Part shown: positions 1-9,333 of the stretch, piece after piece
Position numbering within the stretch: the stretch's first letter is position 1
Layout: each line of letters begins with the position of its first letter
DNA from: Clostridium sp.
GTDB taxonomy: Bacteria > Bacteroidota > Bacteroidia > Bacteroidales > Muribaculaceae
Assembly (NCBI GenBank): GCA_023666615.1
Contig: JAMPBQ010000002.1
Span: 26,885-90,884, forward strand
Direction: 5' to 3'
Length of the DNA: 64,000 nucleotides
Program-made: the position numbers and the translations under genes
The notes under the pieces: model-generated
The model's database searches: none
The model's input: the letters and a program-made list of their open reading frames with translations, nothing else
What the model was told of the DNA's origin: nothing

Positions 1-1
1 T

Positions 2-1186
2 CCGCTTAACAACGCCGCGGCCGCCGACCCCAACTGGAAATACGAAAAGCTGGGCGTGGGCGACATCGTGTACCGCGACTACGACGGCCACACCGCCCAA
101 GAGGGACTGTACCTGCAGGGCGAATATTTCGCTTTCGACAAGAAGCTTACGGCCATCGTGACCGGATCGGTGAGCAACACCGCTTATTGGCGCGTTGACC
201 ATTTCTATTATGACAAGGAGCACGAAAAGTCTGCCACAGTAAATTTCTGGGCCGGCACAGTGAAGGGCGGCGTGAACTACAACATTGACCGCCACAACAA
301 TGTATACTTCAATGCAGGCTATATCACCCGCGCGCCCTTCTTCGACGGCGGCGCCTTCCTCAGCGCCAAGGTGAGCAACGCGACAAACCCCGACGCCGTG
401 AACGAGAAAGTGGCCTCGTTCGAGCTCGGCTACGCCTACCGCTCGCCGATATTCAGCGCAACCGTTGACGCATACTATACGAAATGGCTTGACAAGACCT
501 CAACCCGCTCAGGCGACATCACCAGCGGCGAGCATGCAGGCGACCGCTACTACTTCAACATGAGCGGCGTAAACGCCCGCCACATGGGCATCGAGGTAAA
601 CGCCACGCTGCAGCCCACCAACTGGTTCACCCTCGAGGGCATGCTCTCGCTTGGCGACTGGATTTGGGACAGCAACGCCACCGGCTACTTCTACAACCAG
701 ATGGGCCAGCCCCTCTCTAACCTGCGCGGCGACATAGCCCAAGGCATCTTCGCCCCCGACCACGCCCACGCCACCCTCAACCAGAAGGGCGTAAAGGTGG
801 GCGGCTCGGCCCAATGGACCGGCGCCCTATCAGCCACATTCCGCCCCTTCAAGGGATTCCGCATCGGCGCGGACTGGGTGCTCAGCAGCCACAACTACAG
901 CGATTACCAGATTTCTTCGAGCAGCTACACCGCGGGCGCGGAAATCAACGTGGCCGATCCCTGGAGGATTCCATGGGGGCAGCAGCTAGACCTGAACGCC
1001 AGCTACCGATTCAAGATGGGAGGCCTCGACGCCACGCTGATCGGCAACGTCAACAACCTCTTCAATTACAACTACGTGATGGACGCCTATACTAACACTG
1101 ACGAGAGGGGCACATGGCAGAACGCATACCGCGTGTTCTACTCCTTCGGCCGCACATTCTCCGTCCGTCTAAAGGTCAACTTCTGA
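2..1186 (+). CDS. TonB-dependent outer-membrane receptor, C-terminal part (5' truncated by window edge)
   Basis: The frame is open from the first codons of the window, so this is the last ~394 residues of a longer protein; the GTG at 56 is internal. What is seen is beta-barrel sequence: alternating aromatic/polar strands, Asn-Leu-Phe near the end of the barrel (VNNLFNYNY), and a terminal strand ending in Phe (SVRLKVNF), as expected for a BamA-inserted barrel. By family knowledge this is the barrel of a TonB-dependent receptor; plug and any carboxypeptidase-like N-terminus lie outside the window. A lipoprotein gene follows after 37 nt, the usual receptor/lipoprotein pairing, although that lipoprotein is not recognisably SusD. 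The substrate cannot be told. Confidence 0.85.
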   Translation, partial: PLNNAAAADPNWKYEKLGVGDIVYRDYDGHTAQEGLYLQGEYFAFDKKLTAIVTGSVSNTAYWRVDHFYYDKEHEKSATVNFWAGTVKGGVNYNIDRHNNVYFNAGYITRAPFFDGGAFLSAKVSNATNPDAVNEKVASFELGYAYRSPIFSATVDAYYTKWLDKTSTRSGDITSGEHAGDRYYFNMSGVNARHMGIEVNATLQPTNWFTLEGMLSLGDWIWDSNATGYFYNQMGQPLSNLRGDIAQGIFAPDHAHATLNQKGVKVGGSAQWTGALSATFRPFKGFRIGADWVLSSHNYSDYQISSSSYTAGAEINVADPWRIPWGQQLDLNASYRFKMGGLDATLIGNVNNLFNYNYVMDAYTNTDERGTWQNAYRVFYSFGRTFSVRLKVNF

Positions 1187-1223
1187 TTAATTCATGAATC
1201 AGCAATTATTAATTGACAAAAAA

Positions 1224-3161
1224 ATGAGAAAATCATATATCAACGCTTTGCTCATCCCGTCCGTGGCCATTGCCATGGCTTCATGCGATGACAATTCATG
1301 GAACGACCATGAGCTCGACGGATTCGAGAGCGACCCGGCCATCACCGACGTGCAGACAATAGAGTACACCCTCACCGCCGCCGACTATGCCGCAATAGCG
1401 TCGAACTCCGACAATCTTTCCCTCGCCGGCGAGGCAGGCGCCGAAGCGCTGGAGGGTGTGGGCACTCAGCTGTACTTCACGCAGGACGCATCCGCCGCGG
1501 AGTACGTGCCCGCCTTCCTGGCATCATCATCATTCCCCTACTTCACCCTCTCCGACGGCTCGGCCGTGAAGGTGACATACAAAGAGGCCGTGGCCCTTCC
1601 TGAAGAAGTGGCTAAGCTCGCCGCCGCATCGAAGGTGACAATCTCCACGGAGAATTACCAGGCCGCTTGGGGCAGCGAGGACGACTATGTGGACTGCTTC
1701 ACCCCCGCTGTGGCAGCGTCAAAGTACATCCCGCGCTACATCCCCGAGTATCTGCCCGACGCAGAGGCCGGCGACTATGCCATCGTGACGTATCAGACCT
1801 CAGACCAAGAGCCCGTGTTCGGCACGCCCGACGACAACGGCCCAAAGTTCACCCACACCCTTCTGGGCGAAATGGCCGACGGCAAATACCTGATCGTGGC
1901 TAACGGCAACGCGGCCACCGTTGTCAGCAAGGCATATGGATATTTCGGATTGACCGAAGTGACTGTTGAGGGCGAGAACCTTACAGCTGAAGATGTCACC
2001 GACATTGAATTTACGTTTACGGCTACAGATGGCGGATATTACATAAAGGATCCTAAAGACCGCTACGTGTACATGGACGAAACCCATGACAGCTTTAACT
2101 TCAGCGCTGATCTTCCTGCAGATGCCGCTGTATGGACCGTCACATTCAATGAGGATGGCAGCGTCAAGATTATGAATGTCGCTAGGCAGAAATACATCCA
2201 ATATGACACAAAATATTCCTCTTATGGGTCATATAATTCGGAGCGCGGCGTGATGCCCTCCCTCTACAGGCAAATCGAGGCTGCCGCAAAAGCTCCGGCC
2301 AAGGCTCCGCTCGCCAACGTGCCTTACACCACGGCTTACTCCGTATGGGCATATGACGGCAGCGCATGGTCCGCCGCGGCCGACGTGGTTATCCTTCAGC
2401 CTTCCGACTACAAGGACATGCAGCAGAGCTATCAGAATCTCTCCGGCTCGCTACCCGCTGAGTACCTGCCCATCTTCATGGACAAGAACTATCCCTATGC
2501 CCAGGCCGACGACGTGAAATATGTGCTATATCAGTACTACAACGGTTCGTCAACCAGCTATGTAGCGGACCAATACGTTTATGACGGCTCAGCATGGAAG
2601 CTCAACAACGGCATAGAGACAGTGACCAGCCAGTTCGTGCTCAACGGCGGCGTGTGGAAGTTTGACCCCAGCGTCACAGTCACTCTCCCCGTAGGCAAGA
2701 GCATTCCAATCAGCCAGACTTACTATCAGGCATGCGTCGACTGGGTATACGAGAACATTGACAAGCCCCTGGGCTCTACAAGCATCAAGAGCGGCCTCTA
2801 CTACGTGACGAGCTACGGCAATAACGAGTACTACAGCGGCACCTCGGCATACCAGAACAACGTTGACCTACGCGCCGATAAGGCCATCGAGCAATATCCC
2901 AAAGGCTACGAAGGAATGAGCAACGACGAAATCGTTGAGCTGATGAAGCACCGCTTCGCCTACGAGGTAATGCCCGGCGCCCTGAAGGCCCTGCACGCCG
3001 ACGCGGTGCCAGTAGAAGGCGTAGAGGTGCTCTACACGATCCACTTCAGCGTCTACACGGGCTCCAACACCGAGTACACCATCGTCTACAAAGTCACCGC
3101 TCCAGCAACCTTCGAGTTCGTAAGCTGCGACTGGTGGGAAAACGGCGCCCCCGCGGAGTAA
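1224..3161 (+). CDS. Surface-type lipoprotein of unknown function paired with the TonB receptor
   Basis: 645 residues from ATG 1224; an in-frame ATG at 1194 would put an unlikely charged stretch before the signal. The signal peptide starts MRKSYINALL and ends in a lipobox (AMASC), so it should be an outer-membrane lipoprotein. Two segments look alike: ~46-117 and ~387-437 share a pattern of DY...EY(V/L)P.F....YPYF/YA....VKY. Between them, ~205-345 is a separate beta-rich module (DGKYLIVANG...YIKDPKDRYVYM) with visibly more A/T-ending codons than its flanks. It is probably cotranscribed with the receptor upstream and followed by an intrinsic terminator. I do not recognise the family; a role in ligand capture with the receptor is inferred from position only. 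Confidence 0.75.
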   Translation: MRKSYINALLIPSVAIAMASCDDNSWNDHELDGFESDPAITDVQTIEYTLTAADYAAIASNSDNLSLAGEAGAEALEGVGTQLYFTQDASAAEYVPAFLASSSFPYFTLSDGSAVKVTYKEAVALPEEVAKLAAASKVTISTENYQAAWGSEDDYVDCFTPAVAASKYIPRYIPEYLPDAEAGDYAIVTYQTSDQEPVFGTPDDNGPKFTHTLLGEMADGKYLIVANGNAATVVSKAYGYFGLTEVTVEGENLTAEDVTDIEFTFTATDGGYYIKDPKDRYVYMDETHDSFNFSADLPADAAVWTVTFNEDGSVKIMNVARQKYIQYDTKYSSYGSYNSERGVMPSLYRQIEAAAKAPAKAPLANVPYTTAYSVWAYDGSAWSAAADVVILQPSDYKDMQQSYQNLSGSLPAEYLPIFMDKNYPYAQADDVKYVLYQYYNGSSTSYVADQYVYDGSAWKLNNGIETVTSQFVLNGGVWKFDPSVTVTLPVGKSIPISQTYYQACVDWVYENIDKPLGSTSIKSGLYYVTSYGNNEYYSGTSAYQNNVDLRADKAIEQYPKGYEGMSNDEIVELMKHRFAYEVMPGALKALHADAVPVEGVEVLYTIHFSVYTGSNTEYTIVYKVTAPATFEFVSCDWWENGAPAE

Positions 3162-3180
3162 ACCTGTATCCCAAATCTAT

Positions 3181-3219
3181 AAAAATCGCCTTGGATTGTA
3201 TGCCAAGGCGATTTTTTTG
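3181..3219 (+). terminator. Rho-independent terminator after the receptor/lipoprotein pair
   Basis: An inverted repeat AATCGCCTTGG / CCAAGGCGATT with an 8-nt loop runs directly into seven T residues, 20 nt after the lipoprotein stop. Confidence 0.9.
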
Positions 3220-3235
3220 TATGGAAACATATGTG

Positions 3236-3269
3236 GTTTTGGTGTTGACGGATTTTTTTCGTAAATTTG
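3236..3269 (+). promoter_or_regulatory. Bacteroidetes-type promoter for pheT
   Basis: TTTTG at 3236-3240, 21 nt, then TAAATTTG at 3262-3269, matching the Bacteroidetes -33/-7 pattern (TTTG, TAnnTTTG). It lies 36 nt before the pheT ATG, which supports starting pheT at 3306 and not at the GTG-like start upstream. Confidence 0.75.
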
Positions 3270-3305
3270 CGCGTTAATACCGCAAATAATTTACCAACAT
3301 CTATC

Positions 3306-5777
3306 ATGAATATATCATATAGCTGGCTGAAACAGTATATCGACTTTGACCTCACGCCGGAGGAGTTGGCGGCAGCCCTCACTTCAATCGGGCTTGAGAC
3401 CGGAGGCATAGAAAAAGTTGAATCAATCCGCGGCGGCCTGCGCGGCATCGTAATAGGCAAGGTGCTCACTTGCGAAGAGCATCCCGACAGCGACCACCTT
3501 CACATCACCACCGTCGACCTTGGCGACGGCAAAGCCACTCAAATCGTGTGCGGCGCCCCAAACGTCGCCGCAGGGCAGACAGTAGTTGTCGCCACCGTGG
3601 GCACCACCCTATACGACGGCGACAAGGAATTTCAGATTAAGAAATCAAAGATACGCGGCGTAGAATCATTCGGCATGATATGCGCTGAAGATGAAATAGG
3701 AGTGGGCGCATCCCACGATGGCATCATCGTTCTCCCCGACGGCTGCGCGCCCACAGGCACCCCCGCCACTGAGTACTACGGCCTCACCGACGACTATGTG
3801 CTAGAAGTGGACCTGACGCCTAACCGCATTGACGCCGCCTCCCACTATGGAGTGGCGCGCGACCTGGCCGCATGGCTCGCTTGCCACGCCAACGCCGCAG
3901 AGCTTAAGAAGCCATCTGTAGAGGCGTTCAAGGTTGACGCCCCAGGCCTGCAAGGCGTAAGCGTAGAGGTTGACGACAAGCAAGGGTGCCCACGCTATTG
4001 CGGCCTCACCATCGAAGGCGTCACCGTGGCCGAAAGTCCGCAGTGGCTTAAGGATAGGCTCAACGCCATCGGCCTGCACCCAATCAACAACATCGTTGAC
4101 ATCACCAACTATATCCTGCATGGCTTTGGCCAGCCAATGCACTGCTTTGACGCAGCAAAGATAAAGGGCGGAAAAATCGTGGTGCGCACATGCCCCACCG
4201 GCACGAAATTCACCACGCTTGACGGAGCCGAGCGCGAGCTCAACGAGGCCGACCTCATGATTTGCAACGCCGAGGAGCCGATGTGCATTGCAGGCGTATT
4301 CGGCGGCCTGGAGTCAGGCGTCACCGAGGAGGCCACTTCAGTGTTCCTGGAGAGCGCGTATTTCAATCCCACCCGAGTGCGCAAGACCGCACGACGCCAT
4401 GGCCTTAGCACTGACGCATCATTCCGCTACGAGCGCGGCACCGACCCCAACTGCTGCATGTACATCCTCAAGCTTGCAGCCTTGCTGGTGCAGGAATTGG
4501 CCGGCGGAAAAATAGTAGGCCAAATTTACGACGTTAAGGATGGCGAATTTCCCCCGTTCGAAGTTGAGCTTTCCTACAGCCAGCTCAACGGCCTTATCGG
4601 CAAGGATATACCGGCTGAGACCGTCGACTCTATAATCAAATCGCTAGAGATTGAGATTGCCAACCGCAAGGATGGCGTCCTCAGCCTGAAGGTGCCCACC
4701 TACCGCGTGGACGTGCAGCGCCCATGCGACGTGATTGAAGACGTGCTCCGCATCTACGGCTACAACAATGTTGAGATGCCGCAAGCCGTGCATTCGTCGC
4801 TGTCGTTCAAGACCCCAACCGACGAGGCCGAGGACCTGCGCCGCACAATTGCCAACCAGCTTGCGGCCGAGGGATTCAATGAAATCCTCAATAATTCCCT
4901 CACTGCGGAGAAATACTACCAAAATCTGCAAAGTTACCCCGCAGACCGCTGCGTGCGTCTGCTCAACCCGCTGAGCCAGGACCTGAACGTGATGCGGCAG
5001 ACCCTACTGTTCGGCGGCCTGGAGACCATTGAGCACAACTCCAACCGCAAGATGCCCGACCTTATGCTATATGAGTTCGGAAACACATACTATTGCGATT
5101 CCGCGGCAGAATCTACCGCCGAAAAGCCCCTTGCCCCCTACTCCGAATCATCGCGCCTGGGAATTTGGCTAACGGGAAATGTCCGCAACGGCAACTGGGC
5201 CCGCCCCACCGAAGAGGCTTCTATCTACGACCTTAAAGCCGTAGTCGCCAACATTATGGCTCGCCTGGGCATAAATCCAAAGGAGATTGCGCTGAAGAAC
5301 GGCGACAGCGACCTTTTCGACGCCTCAATCGATATAGCCACACGCTCGGGCAAGCATCTTGGCGTGATGGGCATTGTGCGCAAGAGCGTCGCTAAGCTTT
5401 GCGACCTCAAGCAGACCGTATATTTCGCCGAACTTGACTGGAACGCCCTTACCCGCTTGGCTATGGGCAAGAAGGTGACTTTCGCCCCCCTGCCAAAGAC
5501 GATGCCCGTGAAGCGCGACCTCGCGCTTCTGATTGACTCGTCAGTCACGATGGAGCAAATCGAGGCTGCCGTGCGCCAGGCTGAAAAGAAAATCCTGCGT
5601 TCGGTAAGCCTCTTCGACGTGTACGAAGGGAAGAACCTCCCCGAAGGCAAAAAGTCGTACGCAATCGCCATCACTCTCCAAGATCCGGAAAAGACCCTCA
5701 ACGACAAATACATCGACCAAGTGATGTCAAAAATAATCTCCAGTCTGCAAAAGCAAGTAGGAGCGGAATTAAGATAA
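3306..5777 (+). CDS. pheT: Phenylalanyl-tRNA synthetase beta subunit
   Basis: 823 residues, the usual length for bacterial PheT, starting MNISYSWLKQY. PheT pairs with PheS (alpha2beta2) to charge tRNA-Phe; the beta chain holds tRNA-binding and editing domains. Seen: the EMAP/OB-fold tRNA-binding domain at ~42-150 (VIGKVLTCEEHPDSDHL), the B3/B4 editing region at ~210-390 (GLHPINNIVDITNYI, ASFRYERGTDPN), B5 at ~410-480, the catalytic-like core to ~690, and the FDX-ACB anticodon-binding domain at the C-terminus (MPVKRDLALLID, SYAIAITLQDPEKTLND). pheS is not adjacent, which is normal in Bacteroidetes. It has its own promoter at 3236-3269. Confidence 0.97.
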   Translation: MNISYSWLKQYIDFDLTPEELAAALTSIGLETGGIEKVESIRGGLRGIVIGKVLTCEEHPDSDHLHITTVDLGDGKATQIVCGAPNVAAGQTVVVATVGTTLYDGDKEFQIKKSKIRGVESFGMICAEDEIGVGASHDGIIVLPDGCAPTGTPATEYYGLTDDYVLEVDLTPNRIDAASHYGVARDLAAWLACHANAAELKKPSVEAFKVDAPGLQGVSVEVDDKQGCPRYCGLTIEGVTVAESPQWLKDRLNAIGLHPINNIVDITNYILHGFGQPMHCFDAAKIKGGKIVVRTCPTGTKFTTLDGAERELNEADLMICNAEEPMCIAGVFGGLESGVTEEATSVFLESAYFNPTRVRKTARRHGLSTDASFRYERGTDPNCCMYILKLAALLVQELAGGKIVGQIYDVKDGEFPPFEVELSYSQLNGLIGKDIPAETVDSIIKSLEIEIANRKDGVLSLKVPTYRVDVQRPCDVIEDVLRIYGYNNVEMPQAVHSSLSFKTPTDEAEDLRRTIANQLAAEGFNEILNNSLTAEKYYQNLQSYPADRCVRLLNPLSQDLNVMRQTLLFGGLETIEHNSNRKMPDLMLYEFGNTYYCDSAAESTAEKPLAPYSESSRLGIWLTGNVRNGNWARPTEEASIYDLKAVVANIMARLGINPKEIALKNGDSDLFDASIDIATRSGKHLGVMGIVRKSVAKLCDLKQTVYFAELDWNALTRLAMGKKVTFAPLPKTMPVKRDLALLIDSSVTMEQIEAAVRQAEKKILRSVSLFDVYEGKNLPEGKKSYAIAITLQDPEKTLNDKYIDQVMSKIISSLQKQVGAELR

Positions 5778-5821
5778 GGGCCAGAGCTCTTGGACGCCGC
5801 CAGACCCTAACAAAAAAAGCC

Positions 5822-5856
5822 AAAACTAAAAACTAAAAACTAAAAACTAAAAACTA
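5822..5856 (+). repeat. (AAAAACT)n microrepeat between pheT and yebC
   Basis: About five near-perfect copies of a 7-nt unit AAAAACT end 7 nt before the yebC start codon. A-rich leaders favour initiation in Bacteroidetes, which mostly lack Shine-Dalgarno sites, so a translational role is possible; copy number could vary by slippage. Confidence 0.85.
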
Positions 5857-5863
5857 TCATACA

Positions 5864-6595
5864 ATGGGAAGAGCTTTTGAATACCGCAAAGCCAGAAAAC
5901 TAAAGCGCTGGGGCAACATGTCCCGCACATTCACTCGCATTGGAAAGGAAATAACCATCGCCGCCAAGGCCGGCGGTCCCGACCCTGAATGCAACCCTCG
6001 CCTGCGCGCCCTAATGCAGAACGCCAAGGCCGCAAACATGCCCAAGGACACCGTAGAGCGCGCCATCAAAAAGGCAACTGACAAGGACGCTAGCGACTAT
6101 AAGGAAATCACTTACGAAGGATACGGCCCCCATGGCGTGGCTATCTTTGTTGAGGCCGCTACCGACAACAACACACGCACCGTGGCAAACGTGCGCTCTT
6201 ATTTCACCAAGCACGGCGGCAGCCTCGGCACCCAGGGTTCGCTCACATTCCTTTTCGATCACAAGAGCGTATTTAAAATCAAGCCCAAGGATGGCGTTGA
6301 CATGGAAGAGCTCGAGCTTGAGCTCATCGACTATGGCGTTGACGAGCTTGAGCAGGACGAGGAGGAAATCGTGCTCTATGGCGCCTTCGAGCAATTCGCC
6401 GCTATTCAGAAATATCTTGAGGACAACGGCTATGAAATAATCAGCGCCGAATTTGAGCGCATCCCCAACGACCTGAAGGACGTAGCCCCCGAGGATCGCG
6501 ACGGCATCAACAAGCTCCTTGAGAAGCTTGAGGATGATGAGGACGTGCAGAATGTGTTCCATAACATGCGCGAACTTGACGAAGACGAAGAATAA
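5864..6595 (+). CDS. yebC: YebC/TACO1 family protein
   Basis: 243 residues, typical family length (235-250). The N-terminus MGRAFEYRKARKLKRWGNM, the internal AKAANMPKDTVERAIKKA block and the ITYEGYGPHGVAIFVEA block are YebC hallmarks; the acidic tail DEDEE is common. The family was long annotated as DNA-binding regulators (PmpR type); more recent work on relatives points to ribosome-associated roles relieving stalling, and the sequence alone does not say which applies. It follows pheT by 86 nt and ends in a 12-bp hairpin. Bacterial YebC is cytoplasmic. Confidence 0.93.
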   Translation: MGRAFEYRKARKLKRWGNMSRTFTRIGKEITIAAKAGGPDPECNPRLRALMQNAKAANMPKDTVERAIKKATDKDASDYKEITYEGYGPHGVAIFVEAATDNNTRTVANVRSYFTKHGGSLGTQGSLTFLFDHKSVFKIKPKDGVDMEELELELIDYGVDELEQDEEEIVLYGAFEQFAAIQKYLEDNGYEIISAEFERIPNDLKDVAPEDRDGINKLLEKLEDDEDVQNVFHNMRELDEDEE

Positions 6596-6606
6596 TATTC
6601 CAACCA

Positions 6607-6634
6607 GCCCTATTCGGCGCATGCCGAATAGGGC
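6607..6634 (+). terminator. Hairpin after yebC
   Basis: GCCCTATTCGGC / GCCGAATAGGGC with a GCAT centre, a perfect 12-bp stem starting 11 nt after the yebC stop. No T-run follows, so it may pause polymerase or protect the 3' end and not terminate cleanly. Confidence 0.5.
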
Positions 6635-6705
6635 GTTATAAAACCATCCTCTCAATCTAGCGTTAAAGTCATCCTCTCAAACGCTCAATAAAGCCATCCG
6701 CGCAA

Positions 6706-8223
6706 ATGCTTAAATCAATAAGGACCATAATCGCGATAATCAGCCTCGCCGCAGTCACCCTACTTTTCCTCGACTTCACCGGCACGGCACAAAAGCTGTG
6801 GCCTTGGATGGCTAAAATCCAATTCATGCCGGCGTTGCTTTCACTCAATGCCGCAGCATTGCTGGCGCTTTTGCTCGGCACGCTCATGCTGGGCCGGGTC
6901 TATTGCTCAGTGATTTGCCCATTGGGAATTCTTCAGGACACTGTAAATTGGTTAAGGGGGCGTGTAGGCAACAAGAGGAAAAGGAAAAATAGGTTCCGCT
7001 ACGTCCCCGCCAAGACTAAAACCCGCCTTGCGGTGCTTGGTGTTTTCACGGTGCTGGTAATTATCGGCCTCACAAACGTACTGGCGGCATCAATAGCCGG
7101 CCTTATTGAGCCATATTCCGCCTACGGCAGAATCGCCTCGCAGATGTTTGCCCCGGCATATGACTGGATCAACAATCTTTTGGCCTCATGGTCGGAAAGC
7201 CAAATCGACAATTACGCATTCTATCGAGTGGCTATTTCAGTGAGCGCGCCTCTGCTGGCCGTGGCGATCATCACTTTTATCGCCGTCGCAACCATGTCAT
7301 GGCGCGGCGGACGAGACTATTGCAACACAATCTGCCCCGTAGGCACGATTTTGGGCTATCTGTCAAAGTATTCGCTGCTCAAGCCGGTGATTAACACAGA
7401 AAAGTGCATCAACTGCGGCAAGTGCATGCGCAACTGCAAGGCGCAGTGCATCAACTCAAAGGCGCATGACATAGACTATTCGCGGTGCGTGGCGTGCATG
7501 GACTGCATATCCGTCTGCCAAGAGGGCGCTATAAGCTACACAGCAAGAAGGACGAGGCCGCAGGCCGTCGCCGCACCCATTACGGCTGACAGATCTCGCC
7601 GCGGTTTCATAATTGCGGGCGCCCTCCTTTCCGGCACCGCCCTCAGCGCTAAAATAACCGATGGCGGACTCACCGCCCTGAAGGACAAAAAGCCCGCGCA
7701 ACGCGCCACAAGGATTGCCCCTCCCGGAGCCAAAAGCCTTTCGCATCTTAGCGGAAAATGCACCGCATGCCAGCTGTGCATCCAAGCATGCCCCAACAAT
7801 GTGCTCAAGCCTACGCTCAGCATTGAAGGGTTTATGCAGCCTCATCTCGATTTCACCGATGGCTACTGCACGCCTGAATGCACTGTGTGCTCATCAGTTT
7901 GCCCCGTAGGCGCCATATTGCCAATCGATGAAGCTGAAAAGAGCTCAACGAAAATCGGCACCGCCGTGGTCGACCCGCAAATTTGCATTTCCGCCACCGA
8001 AGGCGTGCAATGCGGCTCGTGCGCCAAGCATTGCCCAGCTGCGGCGATAACCATGGTGGAGGTAAACGCTGACAGCGAATTGCTGCGTCCAGCCGTGGAT
8101 GAAGAGGCCTGCATCGGATGCGGCAGCTGTGAGTTCCATTGCCCGGCGGGCACGGTCGACGGCATGGCGTCCGAGGCCTCGGCCATACACGTTGAAGGCA
8201 TTCTCCGGCATAGAGAAATATAA
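6706..8223 (+). CDS. Membrane-bound 4Fe-4S polyferredoxin (NapH/NosR-like)
   Basis: 505 residues. Four transmembrane segments (~7-24, ~48-66, ~103-128, ~175-196) carry CxxxCP motifs at membrane edges (YCSVICPLG, YCNTICPVG), as in NapH/NosR/CcoG-like membrane ferredoxins. A first dicluster domain follows (CINCGKCMRNC, CVACMDCISVC), then a twin-arginine-like hydrophobic segment (RRGFIIAGALL), then a second ferredoxin region with at least four cysteine groups (CTACQLCIQACP, CTVCSSVCP, CGSCAKHCP, CIGCGSCEFHCP). It should pass electrons across or along the inner membrane. No partner oxidoreductase is adjacent, so donor and acceptor are unknown. The start at 6706 is the first ATG before TM1. Proteins of this layout are known in Bacteroides as uncharacterised 4Fe-4S proteins. 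Confidence 0.85.
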   Translation: MLKSIRTIIAIISLAAVTLLFLDFTGTAQKLWPWMAKIQFMPALLSLNAAALLALLLGTLMLGRVYCSVICPLGILQDTVNWLRGRVGNKRKRKNRFRYVPAKTKTRLAVLGVFTVLVIIGLTNVLAASIAGLIEPYSAYGRIASQMFAPAYDWINNLLASWSESQIDNYAFYRVAISVSAPLLAVAIITFIAVATMSWRGGRDYCNTICPVGTILGYLSKYSLLKPVINTEKCINCGKCMRNCKAQCINSKAHDIDYSRCVACMDCISVCQEGAISYTARRTRPQAVAAPITADRSRRGFIIAGALLSGTALSAKITDGGLTALKDKKPAQRATRIAPPGAKSLSHLSGKCTACQLCIQACPNNVLKPTLSIEGFMQPHLDFTDGYCTPECTVCSSVCPVGAILPIDEAEKSSTKIGTAVVDPQICISATEGVQCGSCAKHCPAAAITMVEVNADSELLRPAVDEEACIGCGSCEFHCPAGTVDGMASEASAIHVEGILRHREI

Positions 8224-8298
8224 AGCCGGCGCATAGCTATCCCAGCCAACACCCCTCCCAACCAACAGTCCACCTGACCAATAATCCTCTTGACCAAA

Positions 8299-9252
8299 AT
8301 GAATAGAGAAAAGCCCACAATCGCCATAGTGATTCCTTGCTACAACGAGGAAGAGGCGCTGCCCATATCCACAAAGGAAATAATGGCCATAATCGACGGC
8401 ATGGCCGCCGAGGGTCTGGTATCGCCACAAAGCTTCATCCTGTGCAGCAATGACGGGAGCAAGGATGACACATGGAAAGTGATTAAGCGCCTGCATGAGA
8501 AAAATCCCCGCATCAAGGGCATTTCCCTTGCGCACAACCGCGGCCACCAATATGCCCTGCTCGCCGGATTGATGTGGGCGCGCACCCGCTGCGACGCCGC
8601 CATCAGCATCGATGCCGACCTGCAGGACGACCCCAAGACCATTATCGAAATGGTGCGGAAATTCCGCATGGGCGATGACATTGTGTATGGCGTACGCTCC
8701 AGCCGCAAGACAGACACGTGGTTCAAGCGCTCAACGGCCCATGCCTTCTATTCATTCCAAAAGACAATGGGGCTGGACACAGTATATGACCATGCCGACT
8801 ACCGCCTCATGGACGCCAAAGCTCTTGATATGCTGAGCGAATATGGCGAAAGCAACCTGTTTTTGCGCGGCATTGTGCCTCAAATCGGGCTAAAGACCGG
8901 CATAGTGCATTATGAGCGTAATCCCCGAGTGGCCGGCGAATCAAAATATCCACTGTCAAAGATGCTCAGCTTCTCCATCGACGGCATCACATCATTTTCG
9001 TCAAAGCCAATCCGCATGATATTCTTCACGGGAGTGCTCTTCCTTCTGATTGACATTTGCGTGCTGATTTACGTGCTTTATTCCCTCTTCACAGGCCACG
9101 TAGTGCCCGGCTGGTCCTCGCTTATGCTGTCGATTTGGTTCATCGGAGGAATAGTGCTTATGAGCCTGGGCATTGTGGGCGAATACATTGGCAAAATCTT
9201 CGTGGAAGTGAAGGGACGCCCGCGCTATTCCATTTGGGAAGAAATCGAATAA
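8299..9252 (+). CDS. GT2 family glycosyltransferase, dolichyl/undecaprenyl-phosphate sugar synthase type
   Basis: 317 residues from ATG 8299. The GT2 fold is at ~1-230: IVIPCYNEEEAL, a nucleotide site SNDGSKDDT and the metal-binding DADLQDDP. Two transmembrane helices follow (~245-268 and ~278-300), the DPM1/GtrB/ArnC-like layout that transfers a sugar from a nucleotide donor to a polyprenyl phosphate on the cytoplasmic face. The KYPLSKMLSFSIDGITSFS region before the helices is characteristic. Product and sugar are not determinable. It lies 75 nt after the polyferredoxin gene and converges with the barrel gene. Confidence 0.9.
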   Translation: MNREKPTIAIVIPCYNEEEALPISTKEIMAIIDGMAAEGLVSPQSFILCSNDGSKDDTWKVIKRLHEKNPRIKGISLAHNRGHQYALLAGLMWARTRCDAAISIDADLQDDPKTIIEMVRKFRMGDDIVYGVRSSRKTDTWFKRSTAHAFYSFQKTMGLDTVYDHADYRLMDAKALDMLSEYGESNLFLRGIVPQIGLKTGIVHYERNPRVAGESKYPLSKMLSFSIDGITSFSSKPIRMIFFTGVLFLLIDICVLIYVLYSLFTGHVVPGWSSLMLSIWFIGGIVLMSLGIVGEYIGKIFVEVKGRPRYSIWEEIE

Positions 9253-9274
9253 TTCCGGATTAGATTCGCTTGAT

Positions 9275-9312
9275 GCCGTTTAAACGGCGATTAATGCTAG
9301 CCTAACATTAAT
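9275..9312. terminator. Two hairpins between convergent genes
   Basis: A perfect 14-bp palindrome GCCGTTTAAACGGC (9275-9288) and an inverted pair ATTAATG/CATTAAT (9290-9312) fill the gap between convergent genes. No clear T-run on either strand; bidirectional termination is inferred from position. Confidence 0.4.
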
Positions 9313-9333
9313 GCCGGCATAGGATGAGGCCGG

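Noticed and set aside
1194-1223. Ten-codon upstream start for the lipoprotein
   Set aside because: It would add MNQQLLIDKK before a perfectly good signal peptide; ATG 1224 gives a proper lipoprotein signal.
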